NCBI GenBank assembly: GCA_009760855.2
Contig: WPIO01000073.1
Coordinates: forward strand, 207,001-271,000
Reading direction: 5' to 3'
DNA: 64,000 nucleotides
Source of the DNA: Cristatella mucedo
Lineage: Eukaryota; Bryozoa; Phylactolaemata; Cristatellidae
Each line of letters opens with the position of its first letter. Positions within the stretch are counted from its first letter, which is position 1. The notes below the pieces were generated by a model, which had not been told where the DNA came from, searched no databases, and worked only from the letters and a program-made list of their open reading frames with translations. Made by a program: the position numbers and the translations under genes. Positions 1 to 10,479 of the stretch are shown here, in pieces.

Positions 1-285
1 CTTAAAAACATACCTATTTAGGACAGCATTTAGTGGGTCCTTGTGATTCGTCCTCGATGTGCTTATGCGTGCTGACACTGTTCATGCTGCCACTAACCAC
101 ATTTGCATGCTGACCCAGTGCATGTAACCCCTAACCATGTTATTCATTTTGTTTGTTTTTCAAGCATGATTTTACTTACTATTCTATTGCGTATCACTTT
201 GCAGCAAATGTAAAGCGCCTAGAAAGAGATTAAGTTCTCTGAGGGCGCTTTATCAAGTGCAATATTATTATTATTATTATTGATC
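1..285 (+). mobile_element. LINE family A (L2-like) 3' end, cut by window start
   Basis: Last codons of the reverse-transcriptase ORF, the 3' UTR, the terminal hairpin (AAGCGCC ... GGGCGCTT, with inner AGAGA/TCTCT) and an (ATT)n tail. Bases 1-281 match 45451-45731 without a difference by eye, so this insertion is young. Confidence 0.9.
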
Positions 286-299
286 TTTCGGTTGCTTTA

Positions 300-1550
300 G
301 ATACGAGTCCTTCTCGAGCGCTTCTCATCTTGCCAGACCATCATTAGCACTGCACTGCAATCGTTTAGTTCCTATCTCAGTGGTAGGCTCTGGGGCATTG
401 GTGTCAGCAGGCAGTAATCAGCCAAGGTGCCTCTAAAGTACTGGGTCCTCCAAGGCTTTGTTTGTGCTTGGTCTACTTCTTTTCCAAATTTATAACTTTT
501 CTCAATTTATGATCTTTCTGTATCAGATGTAATCGCCAAGCGCAATTCGCGCTTTCATTTCTATGCAGATGAGGCACAGCTGTACCTATGCTTTGATCCC
601 TCTAGGCCCTACATGGCATCAAACTCTCTTACCGTCCTTGCTGCATTATTGCTGACATTTTCACTTGGATGACAGGAAAATAGCTCAATTTAATGACGAT
701 AAAACCAAGCTAGTACTTATGAGTAAATCTAGTGTGATTTGGAGATTAGTAACCTATCGCTCAACTTTGGCCCTGCCAGCATATCTTCTGTAGCATTTGT
801 ACACAATCTGAGTGTCCTCTTCTAAAGTGACCTTTCACTAGACAACCCCATCAGCTCCATCGTAAAGTATGCCTACTTTCAGCGTCGAAAGATTGCAAAC
901 ATTTGGGCCTGCTTAGAAAGGGATGCTACGTCAAAATTGCTCCATACATTTGTGACATCCCATCTCGACTTCTGCAACTTACTGCTTGCAGTTCTGCTGG
1001 TCTATTTAATCAGGCTCTTATAGTTGGTGCACAACTCTTTGGCTAGGCTTTTCTGTGGTGAGTGTCCCTGTTGTTACATTACACCACTTCACCAACCTGC
1101 ACTAGCTCCTCATCCAGCAGTGTATCGAGTTTAAGGTTTTGTCAGTCAATTTTAGGTCCATTCATTTTCTTGCTCCAGCCTGCTTATCAGAAATACTTCC
1201 CAATCAGGCTTGGCCGCATACCATTGCTCTTCTGACTCTAGCCGCTAGCTGTTACTCTACGTGACCTCAAATTATTTGGAGACCGTGCCTGTATTTTTTA
1301 TGCTTTCATGCCTGTAACTTACGTCTGAAGCCACGAAATTCCTGGCCTTGCCGACATTTAAAAATAAGCCGAACACACACCTGTTTCCTTGTAGTATGTG
1401 CTGGGTACTTGTGAATCGTCTTTTATGTGTTCGTGTCTGCTGGTACAGTGCATGTTATCGCTAAACAATTGATATGCTTCCTTTGCATCATATGTGAAGT
1501 GCCTAGAAAGAGATTTAGTTGTCATGGGGCACCATGCAAACGTCCTATTA
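300..1550 (+). mobile_element. LINE family A, degenerate copy from RT domain to tail
   Basis: The recognisable order is the RT region around the catalytic box (a degraded FHFYADD at about 560-580), the C-terminal segment and the 3' UTR. The hairpin remnant and broken tail are near 1498-1550. Many stops and frameshifts are present, so it is inactive. Confidence 0.75.
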
Positions 1551-1804
1551 TCATCTGATTATTACCATGTTCCAGAGGCTGGAAAATAGGAAGTAGTGAG
1601 CTTCATAAGTCTAGTAATCATTTGAAAAATGCACGGATCAGCTTAGCTGTTGTATCCTCATCTAGGCAATCCAAATTGTAAGCAATTTCAGTAGCTGTAA
1701 ACAGAGATGGAACCAGAATTTTCACCTGTAGGACCCAAAAGATTTTCATGGTTAGGGCAAGATCCGCAAAAGATGAAATATTACAGCATTAGTTATTATA
1801 TATG

Positions 1805-1938
<134 letters not shown>

Positions 1939-1960
1939 TATATAATATTATAGCACAATC

Positions 1961-2095
1961 CTGGGCTGGTCCAGCGGTTAAGGTGCTCGCCCCGACTAAG
2001 GTCTGGCTAAGGTCGTGGGCACGAGCCCTGAGGCATATGTGAAGCGCCTGAATAGAGATTTAGTTCTCTTGGGGTGCTATACAAATGAATTATAT
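1961..2095 (+). mobile_element. tRNA-derived SINE family 1, copy 1
   Basis: The head has polymerase III A-box-like (TGGTCCAGCGGTTAAGG) and B-box-like (GGGCACGAGCC) sequence. The tail is GTGAAGCGCC, AGAGATTTAGTTCTCT and GGGTGCTATACAAATGAAT. The tail resembles the LINE-A terminal hairpin. Confidence 0.8.
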
Positions 2096-2099
2096 TTAA

Positions 2100-2728
2100 T
2101 ATTTAATCCTAGTGTTTATTCGATACAAACTTTGAGGTTGCTCATCACAGAGAAGTAGCAAATTGCTTAATCGTTAGGAACAGTTGGGGGCATAGGAATA
2201 AGGGTGGCTCAGGTTGCACCCAGCTGTAGGTTTGGGGGGGGGGCAAGTAGCCCGAGAATTTCCCACAGAGGCTCTGCCAGTGGCTGTAAATATGCAGATT
2301 TGACTGTAGAGCTGGTGTGCTAGTCTAGATAGAGGTCATCGTAGAAGGGCACCCAGATGGCATGCAGGTGCTACAGGAGATATGCTGGCCGAGCCCATTT
2401 AAAGGGCTAGGCTTGGCCTTGCAGACCTATGGCACAGCAATGCATTTTAATTAGACAGCTATTCACCAACATTGCTAATTTCGTCTGTGATTTCTCGAAA
2501 AGAACTAAAAGCTGTTAGGCCTGCACTCTTTACTTGTTGAATTCTTTTCTGCGAGTTGTACAAACTACAAGCCTTGTCAAATGTGTAGCAAATGCATTAC
2601 TCGGGGCAACGTGAGCGACATGGTTCGTAGTGTGTCAATCCATTCGCGTTCAATCGGGAACAGGCACCAAAAAAATTAAGGATTGAAGCCGAGGTTGCAG
2701 AGGTAATTGCTTTGCAGCTACTTGGCAG
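2100..2728 (+). other. no gene recognised (5' side of exon A)
   Basis: Unique-looking DNA with a G9 run near 2234. I looked here for a SWIM finger exon and found none. Confidence 0.5.
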
Positions 2729-3003
2729 CTTGGTCTCGTCGAGCGTGAAATACAGGACATCATTAGCAAGACATCCGGCAGCGCTGCAGCATCGCGGGAG
2801 CCTCGGAGCCGACGCAGTGATCTAGCAGCGAGCACAGCAGCTAGCGGTAGCACTGGCAGCCAGCCTGCTGCCAGTGCTACCGCTGCTTCGGATGGGGATG
2901 GTGGCCGGCCGACTTTAGAGCAGAGAGACATCGGGCCAGATGACGTGTGTCCGATCTGTCAAGACGGTTTGCTCGCCAAGCACGAACCAGTCACGTACTG
3001 CAG
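2729..3003 (+). CDS. zswim2: zswim2-like exon A: linker and first half of RING1 (5' partial gene)
   Basis: First recognisable exon of an E3 ubiquitin ligase of the ZSWIM2 family (SWIM-RING-ZZ-RING). The reading frame gives LGLVEREIQDIISK, the segment that in this family follows the SWIM finger. A Ser/Ala-rich linker comes next, then DDVCPICQDGLL and PVTYC, the first Cys pairs of RING1. The donor is CAG|GTAAGC at 3003/3004 and leaves phase 2. The start is placed after TTGGCAG at 2728; an acceptor 11 bases earlier (TTTGCAG) is the alternative. No CxC...CxH SWIM motif is visible upstream, where the DNA is LINE and SINE sequence, so the gene's 5' exons are probably outside the window. The RING fold binds zinc and would recruit a ubiquitin-loaded E2 enzyme. 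Confidence 0.8.
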
Positions 3004-3105
3004 GTAAGCCTGCCGTAGCACTTAGCGCTCCGGACAATGCCGGCTTGCAACCAGCTTCGTGTGTGCCGTGGATGCAGATTGAGCTTGCAAGTCTTTGCTC
3101 TGCAG

Positions 3106-3348
3106 ATATGGCTGCGCCAACAGTATCCACATTAAGTGCATGAAAGTATGGGCCGACCACCAGGTTGGCCAAGGCGAGGCAACCATCAGCTGTCCTTTCT
3201 GTCGCGAGGACTTTGGACCGTTTGCACTGCTCAAAGAGCAGTACAGAAACGCTGAGAAGCATGGGGCTCTGCTTCCCCGGCCCGCTGTACACGAAGGAAC
3301 GGCATGCCGGAGCTGTCGGGTCGCACCCATAGTGGGCAAGTGTTACAG
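3106..3348 (+). CDS. zswim2: zswim2-like exon B: rest of RING1 and start of ZZ finger
   Basis: It joins exon A across a 102-base intron in phase (TGC AG|A TAT), giving CRYGCANSIHIKCMKVWADH. HIKC and later CPFCRED supply the remaining RING1 zinc ligands. An acidic/basic linker follows, then CRSCRVAPIVGKCY, the first two Cys pairs of a ZZ-type zinc finger. The acceptor is TCTGCAG at 3105 and the donor is ACAG|GTATGG at 3348/3349, leaving phase 2. Domain order and spacing match the ZSWIM2 family as I know it. A 230-base (GA)n tract starts about 95 bases downstream in the next intron. The antisense open frames here are shadows. Confidence 0.88.
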
Positions 3349-3438
3349 GTATGGTCGACCATGTGGCTGTTGGATATGACATTACAGATATGCTCATTGG
3401 GATGGTAATCACAGTGATCACTGCCTCTTGGTTGGAAC

Positions 3439-3443
<5 letters not shown>

Positions 3444-3512
<69 letters not shown>

Positions 3513-3513
3513 C

Positions 3514-3600
<87 letters not shown>

Positions 3601-3617
3601 GAGACAGAGAGAGAGAC

Positions 3618-3680
<63 letters not shown>

Positions 3681-3735
3681 GTGAGTGAGTGAGTGAGTGA
3701 GTGAGTGAGTGAGTGAGTGAGTGAGTGAGAGTGAG
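3444..3735. repeat. (GA)n then (GAGT)n compound microsatellite
   Basis: GA dinucleotides with scattered GACA steps to about 3676, then thirteen or more TGAG tetranucleotides. It lies in the zswim2-like intron, 95 bases after exon B. Confidence 0.97.
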
Positions 3736-3739
3736 AGAC

Positions 3740-4376
3740 AGACAGACAGGGAGAAAAGAAGGAAGGGAGACACTGAGATTTAAATGGATTGTAAGAAGCA
3801 TGCTTTTCACAATTGTGACAATTATTGCATGCTAATATGATATATATGATACATCAGGCGGCACTTAAGATGTCAAATTTGGCTAAGTTAGAGTTAAACT
3901 GAGGTGTCTCGCTTGTTGGCTGAGATATCGTGCATGTTGACTAGACAGTAAGTAGCTGCTAGTATGTGAGGCACGTGGATTGCAAATGCAGTCAAAATTT
4001 GGTAGCTAGCTTCAAGGAGATCCAGCTAGCATCCCTGCTCGCCCTCTATTTCAACGTAATCAAAAGTCTTGCTTGCTTGTGCTCACGGACTGCAGAAGAC
4101 TGCAAGAAGTGAAATTTTTTCCCGAGTTTTATCTTAATATATATTAATGGTTTCACACATGTGACATGAATATTATTTAATCGGGACATTTGCCTAGTGC
4201 AATATTTGCAAGGTGACGCTTGAGTGTGGTGCTACTACTGCTGATCCTTCTGCCTGATTTCAAATTTGATATAGCTCCTATCTAGTCGCTGTTCAATTAC
4301 TTGGCCGTTCTTCTTTTGTTATTGCAGCTGGAGATTCTGCTTTGTTTGAACTGTGCAACGTTGTCGGTGACATAAT
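3740..4376 (+). other. intron, nothing recognised
   Basis: AT-rich intronic DNA between the microsatellite and the LINE-A insertion. No coding signal or repeat was recognised. Confidence 0.5.
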
Positions 4377-4878
4377 AATAATAATAATATTGCACTTGAT
4401 AAAGCGCCCTCAGAGAACTTAATCTCTTTCTAGGCGCTTTACATTTGCTGCAAAGTGATACGCAATAGAATAGTAAGTAAAATCATGCTTGAAAAACAAA
4501 CAAAATGAATAACATGGTTAGGGGTTACATGCACTGGGTCAGCATGCAAATGTGGTTAGTGGCAGCATGAACAGTGTCAGCACGCATAAGCACATCGAGG
4601 ACGAATCACAAGGACCCACTAAATGCTGTCCTAAATAGGAATGTTTTTAAGTTTCTTTTAAATGTGGTCAGGTCAGGGGATGTTCTGATGCAGGTCGGGA
4701 GGGAGTTCCAGGCTGTGGGAGCATACGAGCTAAATGCACGGTCTCCAAAGGATTTAAGGTTTGTACGAGGTATTTCTAGACTGTTGGATTCCGAAAAGCG
4801 AGTGGTACGATGGACCAACTTGGACGTGGTATCCTTATCTAAACAAGCCCTAATTTTAGCAATGTTATGAAGCTGAAT
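4377..4878 (-). mobile_element. LINE family A, young antisense copy with internal deletion
   Basis: Read on the minus strand it runs from the C-terminal RT ORF through the 3' UTR to the hairpin and (ATT)n tail. It is nearly identical to 45451-45731. Compared with the copy at 44809-45738, about 270 bases are missing between TTGGTCCAT and CGTACCAC. The breakpoint shares CAT on both sides. The 5' end is truncated near 4878. Confidence 0.88.
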
Positions 4879-5023
4879 GTGTCCAGGAAGCAACTTGGGC
4901 GTGCTGTATGAAAGCTCCACGGGATCGCATTGTTCTGGGTTTTTGTCGTGCTAATATCCGAGTGTCTTAACTCTTTTGTTCGTAGAAGTTTTTTGTGTAA
5001 AGACAGTATGACTGGACCTTCAG

Positions 5024-5228
5024 CTTTACTCGATCCGTAGAGGCTGCATCATGGCACTAGAAAGAGTGAATGCGCAGGCGCAAGCTCGTTCGCAAAGTGC
5101 CTGGGGCAGGGTGAGCAAGCCCGTGCGGTCGAGCAGGGCCTTCCTCGACGGGAAATACATGCACGAGAAGCCAGATGGCACTGCAGCCGCCGCCGTGGAA
5201 GCAGCGGTGGCTGGAGTTGGTCTGGCAC
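5024..5228 (+). other. possible unassigned exon inside the exon B-C intron
   Basis: Between CCTTCAG (5023) and GCAG|GTGCCC (near 5239) one frame stays open and reads MALERVNAQAQARSQSAWGR then AFLDGKYMHEKPDG. The starting phase does not fit insertion between exons B and C, which join perfectly without it. It could be an alternative exon, part of an embedded gene or chance. Confidence 0.15.
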
Positions 5229-5915
5229 GCTATTGCAGGTGCCCCTCCTTCTTAGAGCCCGGAGTCTTAGGAGAAGCAGGAGGCTGGCTGCCCTGCCCCC
5301 TCTTTGATATCTTCCTTGGTCTCTGCCGACAGGAACCGACCCCAATATTGGCCCAGTTTGTGGCTGTGTCTAAGTGCCTCGGCAACAGTTTCCTCAGACG
5401 ATCAGATGTGTGAGACGTCGATGCCCCCGAGAATTTAGAATGTGTCGTAATTTTGGCATCGCTTGCCGGAAATTGTGCAGTTTGTTCTGCTAGTCTATGA
5501 TACATAGTGGTTCCGGTCGTCTGTAGCAGCAGAAGGTTCATTAAATGATGTGGTGCTTCTGCCAGCAGTAAAACGTATCGTATGTGTTCAGGTAACAGTA
5601 TTCTCTTGTAATTAACTTCAAAAGTGTAGCTGAATCTAGCATTATGAGACATCTAAGATGCTGGTCAGAGTCGCATGCATAGCCATCTTTTGGACACACT
5701 GCTTTGTCGACAATTTTTAGTACATTGATTTAACTAAGGGGAAACTGCTGTTCCACTCGTGGTCCAGTGTAGTGGCAGTTTATGATGTGGACATTTGCTT
5801 AGCACAGCAGACCCATTCTGGCCAACAACCAAACCCTGGAAATTTTTAAAATCCTTGCCCGATCACACTTTTTTCCAGGGCACGGAGCGACAGCTGTACC
5901 ATTCAATTGCATTTC

Positions 5916-6021
5916 ACTTTACCATTCAATTGCATTTCACTTTACAGCAAATGTAAAGCGCCTAGAGAGAGATTGAGTTCTCTGAGGGCGCTTTATCAAG
6001 TGAATTATTATTATTATTATT
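5916..6021 (+). mobile_element. LINE-A tail-only insertion
   Basis: Only the last 100 bases of family A: CAGCAAATG, the hairpin and (ATT)n. A 25-base piece (CCATTCAATTGCATTTCACTT) is duplicated at its 5' end. It lies in the zswim2-like intron B-C. Confidence 0.8.
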
Positions 6022-6273
6022 AGCTGTGTAAATGCAAAACAATTTCTCAGACTTGTTTACTTTTTGGATGTGCATAGACTAACGGTATATCACATGGGAT
6101 TTTCAGGTTTTTGTTAAATGTGAGGATTTTTGAGCTTTCTTTAGATGGAAGCCCCATCTTTACTGCAGGCCACCATAGTGCTTGAACATGGGCATGGCAG
6201 CAAGACCAACATGTGAGGCATTTTTGGCGCCATAGACATTTTTACTGTACTGATGCAAAAGGCGCATTTGTAG

Positions 6274-6361
6274 GTGCACATCGTGCAAGGAATACTTCCT
6301 TTGTCAAACGTGCTTGAACAAACCAATTCACCAGGAGCACACTGATTTTGAATACCGACAG
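6274..6361 (+). CDS. zswim2: zswim2-like exon C: second half of ZZ zinc finger
   Basis: An 88-base exon between acceptor TTTGTAG (6273) and donor CAG|GTAGGC (6361/6362). Joined to exon B it reads CYRCTSCKEYFLCQTC, then HQEH. This completes the Cys pairs and the two His of the ZZ finger, a zinc module used for protein or N-degron binding. It ends in phase 0. It is too short to stand out as an open frame; it was found by looking for the missing ZZ ligands in phase. The 2.9-kb intron before it holds a (GA)n tract, an antisense LINE-A copy (4377-4878) and a LINE-A tail (5916-6021). Confidence 0.85.
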
Positions 6362-6545
6362 GTAGGCAAGGCGTTTGTCATTTGCTCTTAAGTGCTTGTC
6401 GTCCTAGTTTGTGCTCTCTCAGTTGGCACTTTGGCTGTCCTAAGTATAAATTGTTCATATGATCACGTGTTGCTAATACCTTCAGTATTTTAATCTATGC
6501 TGCCGTTGGGCTAATGCTCCAGCTATGCCTGTCTCACCCATCTCT

Positions 6546-6552
6546 AATTCAG

Positions 6553-6633
<81 letters not shown>

Positions 6634-6651
6634 GTGTGTGTGTGTGTGTGA
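6546..6651. repeat. (CT)n-(GT)n microsatellite
   Basis: About 42 CT units followed by nine GT units, in the intron before exon D. Confidence 0.97.
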
Positions 6652-6813
6652 GTCTCTGTTTGTTTCTACCTCTCTCTCACACATTGAGCAAGTGATGTTG
6701 CTCCGGGGCCTTAGTCTAGTGCCATTTTGTAACTGTCAAATTCTGGTGTATCCACAATTGCGATATTCATCTGGCTTTGTTAAACGCCTACTGCACTATC
6801 TTTCCTTCCGTAG

Positions 6814-6947
6814 ACCCCCACTCAGCGGTGGAAGCCAGCTGAACGTAATATACTTGGAGGCTCTGCCCTGCCTGCTGCTCTGGTCAGCCAGCTTATGAGC
6901 CGACCGATCACTGATCAGGACTATGATCTTCTGCTGCAGCTTGACAC
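6814..6947 (+). CDS. zswim2: zswim2-like exon D: linker between ZZ and RING2
   Basis: Acceptor TTCCGTAG at 6813, donor ACAC|GTATGT at 6947/6948. In the frame set by exon C it reads TPTQRWKPAERN, then a Gly/Ala/Ser stretch, then LMSRPITDQDYDLLLQLD. The last segment resembles the conserved helical linker that precedes RING2 in this family. Exon length is 134 and it ends in phase 2. The open frame starting at 6638 is a shadow in another frame. A compound CT/GT microsatellite lies just upstream (6546-6651) and a GA/GT one just downstream (7069-7285). Confidence 0.75.
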
Positions 6948-7068
6948 GTATGTACAATCGCGCTGCTTTGCAGCTGACAGATGCAGGTGGGAAGCAAGTG
7001 GGTGAGATTAGAGAGACAGAAGGAGACGATCGGCCAAGACTGGACAGATAGATAGTCAGATGGAGACT

Positions 7069-7285
<217 letters not shown>

Positions 7286-7897
7286 GAGAGAGGGAAAACA
7301 AGTGTAAGAAGAGGAGCAATGAGGGAAAAGAGGTGAGGGGAGGATGTGAGAAAGACTGGATGAGAGCAGAGAGTAAGGCATATTCGATTGGTCACTATAT
7401 TTTGGCCTGTGAGGGCCACATTTATGCGAATGCATTAGACGTGTATACATATAGTTTTAATGTGGCTCAATCACAGTGTACATGCCCTCAGAGTCCGGTG
7501 GTTGAGGGTGCTGTTGTGTTTTTAGTCCCAGAAGCATTCCCTCCCGGTTCTCCTTTGGGTCATGTAGTCGAGTACACTTTAATTGCCATCATTCTATATT
7601 TGCATGCTCTTAGCAATCCCTCTTTGGTTCTGATGCTTGAGCTAAGTCGGTACTGTGTCCCGAACTGGTTTAGGGGTTGTAGCCCAGATCAAGACCTGAG
7701 AAGGCTGGCATTGGAGCAGCAGCAGCAGTTCTGGTGGATGTGTGGGATCTCTTGATATGCATTCACTGTTCGAGTGGAATCTACTACACTGCTTTTATAA
7801 GTGGTAATCCTTAGCTATATTTCTTGGATTTATAGAAATGCCTTCAGATAAGCTGTGGATCCATATGGTGTACTTGATTACATGTAATGTATCTCCA

Positions 7898-8730
7898 TCT
7901 TTAACTCCACAGAGCCATAAAGACCATGTGGGTAGTACGCAGGAGAGTTTTGTATAGCCCACTCACAGACTAAGCGGCTTTTGGTACTCATTCGTTTGCC
8001 ACCAGACTTTATCTCACGCAACAAAGAGAAAGTGGGAAGCATAGCAGAGTCAGGAGAGCAGTTGAGGTAGTGAGTAGCATGTAAGTAGCAGCTCAGGACC
8101 GCTGAAAAGAATGAGCCATAGTCTGCAGCAGGAGAGTAGTTGTCGTTGCCTAATCATTGTGGAAGCAAGTTCCACAGTCTAGGACCTGCAGAGCTAAAGC
8201 TTCTGTCGCCAACGGTCTTCAGGCTGAGGAATGGAACAGATAGTTTATTGTCCATGCAGGACCTGAGTGTACAAGGAGGCTGAAACTGGAGCAGCAGTTC
8301 AGCTAGGTATGGAGAAGTCAAGCCGTGGCAGACCTTGTGGGTCAGCATAAGAACGTTGCTCTGTATCCGTTGATCAACCGGCAGCCATCCTAGCTCTTTT
8401 GGCAAAGGAGACACGTGGTCAAACCTCTGAGACTTGGAAACTAGCCTTGCAGCCATATTCATAGCCAGCTGCAGTGGCCTAGTTGCTTTTTTTGGTGGCC
8501 CAGCCAAACGGGAATTACAATAATCAAGCCGAAACAGAACTATGGAGCTAGTTAAATTTTTTGCAAGCTACTTTGCAAGACAGCTCCTTATCTTAGATAT
8601 AGATCAGACGTGATGACTAGCTTTAGAAGCAATCTTCTGAATGAAGCTTTTAAAATTGAGGCAGCTACCGAAAAAGAAACCTAAATTTCGAGCACTTAGG
8701 GATGGTCGCACAACATCACCTAATAGAAGA
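7898..8730 (-). mobile_element. LINE family B 3' part, antisense
   Basis: On the minus strand 8507-8154 encodes MNMAARLVSKSQRFDHVSPL and VGDRSFSSAGPRLWN, matching the family B copy at 25815-27115. The 3' end is marked by the CCCACTCACAG and CACATGGTCTTTATGG-type sequence near 7905-7960. The 5' boundary is uncertain. Confidence 0.8.
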
Positions 8731-9119
8731 GCACACATGTATTTAGTGACTGCATTTTTCGGTAACCCCAGACAAATGTATATGAGTACATTGACGATGA
8801 ACAACGGCAGCTCTGCACATAGCATGTCCAGCTATAGCATGGACAAGAGTGAATAAACCATGGTTGTTTTACGCCATCAAATACAAATATGCCATCAAAG
8901 ATCATACACAAGGTTTAGTGAATAATATTCGGAAGATATTTACATTACCCCGAGGTTCAAGTCTGATAAGCTGTGCCTTAGTGCTAGTTATAATACAATA
9001 TTTGTACTGCAACCTGATGAAGCAGATCTCTGTATAGGCTCTGTTCAATTTTGGAAATGATGAATTAAATGTCAATCATTAAGTGATAGCTGCACCATTT
9101 AGCATGCATAAGCATACAA

Positions 9120-9660
9120 ATGACAGTCCACCAGTGCAGAGAGACTGTCACGAGGAGCACATGCATTTGTAGCTCTCTTTAAATGCCATCAAGTCAGGAA
9201 TAGCTTCTACATTTTGTCATTATAGTCGAAGTAAGTTTCTTGCTATGCAGGCATACAAACTGAAGGCAAGGCCTCCAAAGGAGTCAAAGTTTGCTAGAGG
9301 CACAGCTAGACGACTTGAGTCAGAAGAATAGATGATCTAATGCCCGATTTTGAAAGATCTCGGATAGATATGCAGTACCGAGAGAATGAATGGACCTAAA
9401 AGTGACTGAAAAGTGCTTTGAAGTCAATATGCTACTTGATGGTGAGCCAGGGCAGGTCGGTGAGAGGTCGTATAATTTAACAGTTGTGTTGTTCACGACA
9501 GACAAGCTTAGATCTAGAGTTTTGCAGTTGTTAAATAAGCATTTTATTGCTCAGCCCGTAAGACCTGCAAGTGGAGTAATGAGTTACAGAAGTCTGGATG
9601 GGATACCGTAAATGCATTGACCAGCTTGGCTGTAGCATCATCATCTAAAAAGCTCTATTT
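9120..9660 (-). mobile_element. old LINE family A fragment, antisense
   Basis: Degenerate match to the 3' UTR and C-terminal ORF. AAATGCCATCAAGTCAGGAA, CTCCAAAGGAGTCAAAG and GATGCTACAGC-type pieces occur in the expected order. Confidence 0.5.
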
Positions 9661-9692
9661 TTCTATATGTTGCTTAACTGAAAGTAGGCAGA

Positions 9693-9842
9693 CCGGCTGG
9701 TTTGGCCCAGCGATTAAGGTAATCGCCCCGACCAAGGTCTGGCTGAGGCCGTGGGCTTGAGTTTCGTGTCAAATATGAAATGTCTGAATAGAGATTAAGT
9801 TCTCTTAGGGCACTATACAAATGAATTTTATTATTGTTATTA
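9693..9842 (+). mobile_element. tRNA-derived SINE family 1, copy 2
   Basis: Head GGCTGGTTTGGCCCAGCGAT, then CCCCGACCAAGGTCTGG, the hairpin-like tail AGAGATTAAGTTCTCT and (ATTATTGTT). It is one of the best-kept copies. Confidence 0.82.
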
Positions 9843-10133
9843 CAGATATCTTATGAAAGGTCGTTTTGAAACAGGAAACCCATATTCCCCATAGAAGCTA
9901 GAAACGATATGTTGTGTAAGCCCGCTTTGACGGTTAGGCTTTCCAATTTCTGAGAGATAGAGACACGATGTGCCCATGACTATTGAGTTTGTTTTAGCAT
10001 TGCGAATTTGAGAGCATTTGCTGCTATCTAAGAGCGATTGTCAGCAATACATACTGAAAGGGAGGGGAGGTGAGAGAGTTTAATATGCGGAAGCGCAGGG
10101 AGGCATCCAAGTACAGGTACAGCTGTGTGTCAA

Positions 10134-10214
10134 ATGTGAAGCGCCTAGAAAGAGATTAAGTTCTCTGAGGGCGCTTTATCAAGCGCATTATTATTATTAT
10201 TATTATTATTATTA
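10134..10214 (+). mobile_element. LINE-A tail-only insertion
   Basis: AATGTGAAGCGCC, AGAGATTAAGTTCTCT, GGGCGCTTTATCAAGCGC and ten ATT units, 84 bases before exon E. No LINE ORF or SINE head precedes it. Confidence 0.8.
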
Positions 10215-10297
10215 ATATGAAAGCCTAGACTCTGCTTGGTGCTCGCATTTGCAAAAAGGAGCATACGTTTGCACACGTGTGGTCCCTTTTGTTGCAG

Positions 10298-10466
10298 TTC
10301 TGCTAGCACCAATGTAGTTATGGTGACTGAGCAGGTTGTAAGCTCACTTCCTCTGGAAAAGGTGAGAGCTGGTAGCAATCTTCTGGCTGCTGGTGCTCAG
10401 TGCCGCGTGTGCCTTCGAGCATACGAGATTGATCAGAAAGTTCGACGCCTGCCGTGCCGTCACAAG
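10298..10466 (+). CDS. zswim2: zswim2-like exon E: first half of RING2
   Basis: Acceptor TTTTGTTGCAG at 10297 has a good pyrimidine tract; donor CACAAG|GTAAGA is at 10466/10467. It joins exon D in phase (AC|T). The product reads through a polar linker into AAGAQCRVCLRAYEIDQ and RRLPCRHK, giving the C-x2-C and C-x-H ligands of a RING-H2 finger. It ends in phase 0. The open frame continuing into the intron to 10673 is read-through of the unspliced DNA. Confidence 0.85.
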
Positions 10467-10479
10467 GTAAGAGACATGG

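Noticed and set aside
3004-3105. Reading through the short 102-base gap as coding
   Set aside because: The consensus donor and acceptor and the exact CRYGC join show that it is an intron.
2915-3421. 168-codon minus-strand frame opposite exons A and B
   Set aside because: The plus strand has zinc-finger motifs with matching splice sites; the minus frame has none.
5024-5228. An extra exon between zswim2-like exons B and C
   Set aside because: Exons B and C join in phase inside the ZZ finger; adding this segment would break the domain. It is kept only as an unassigned low-confidence entry.
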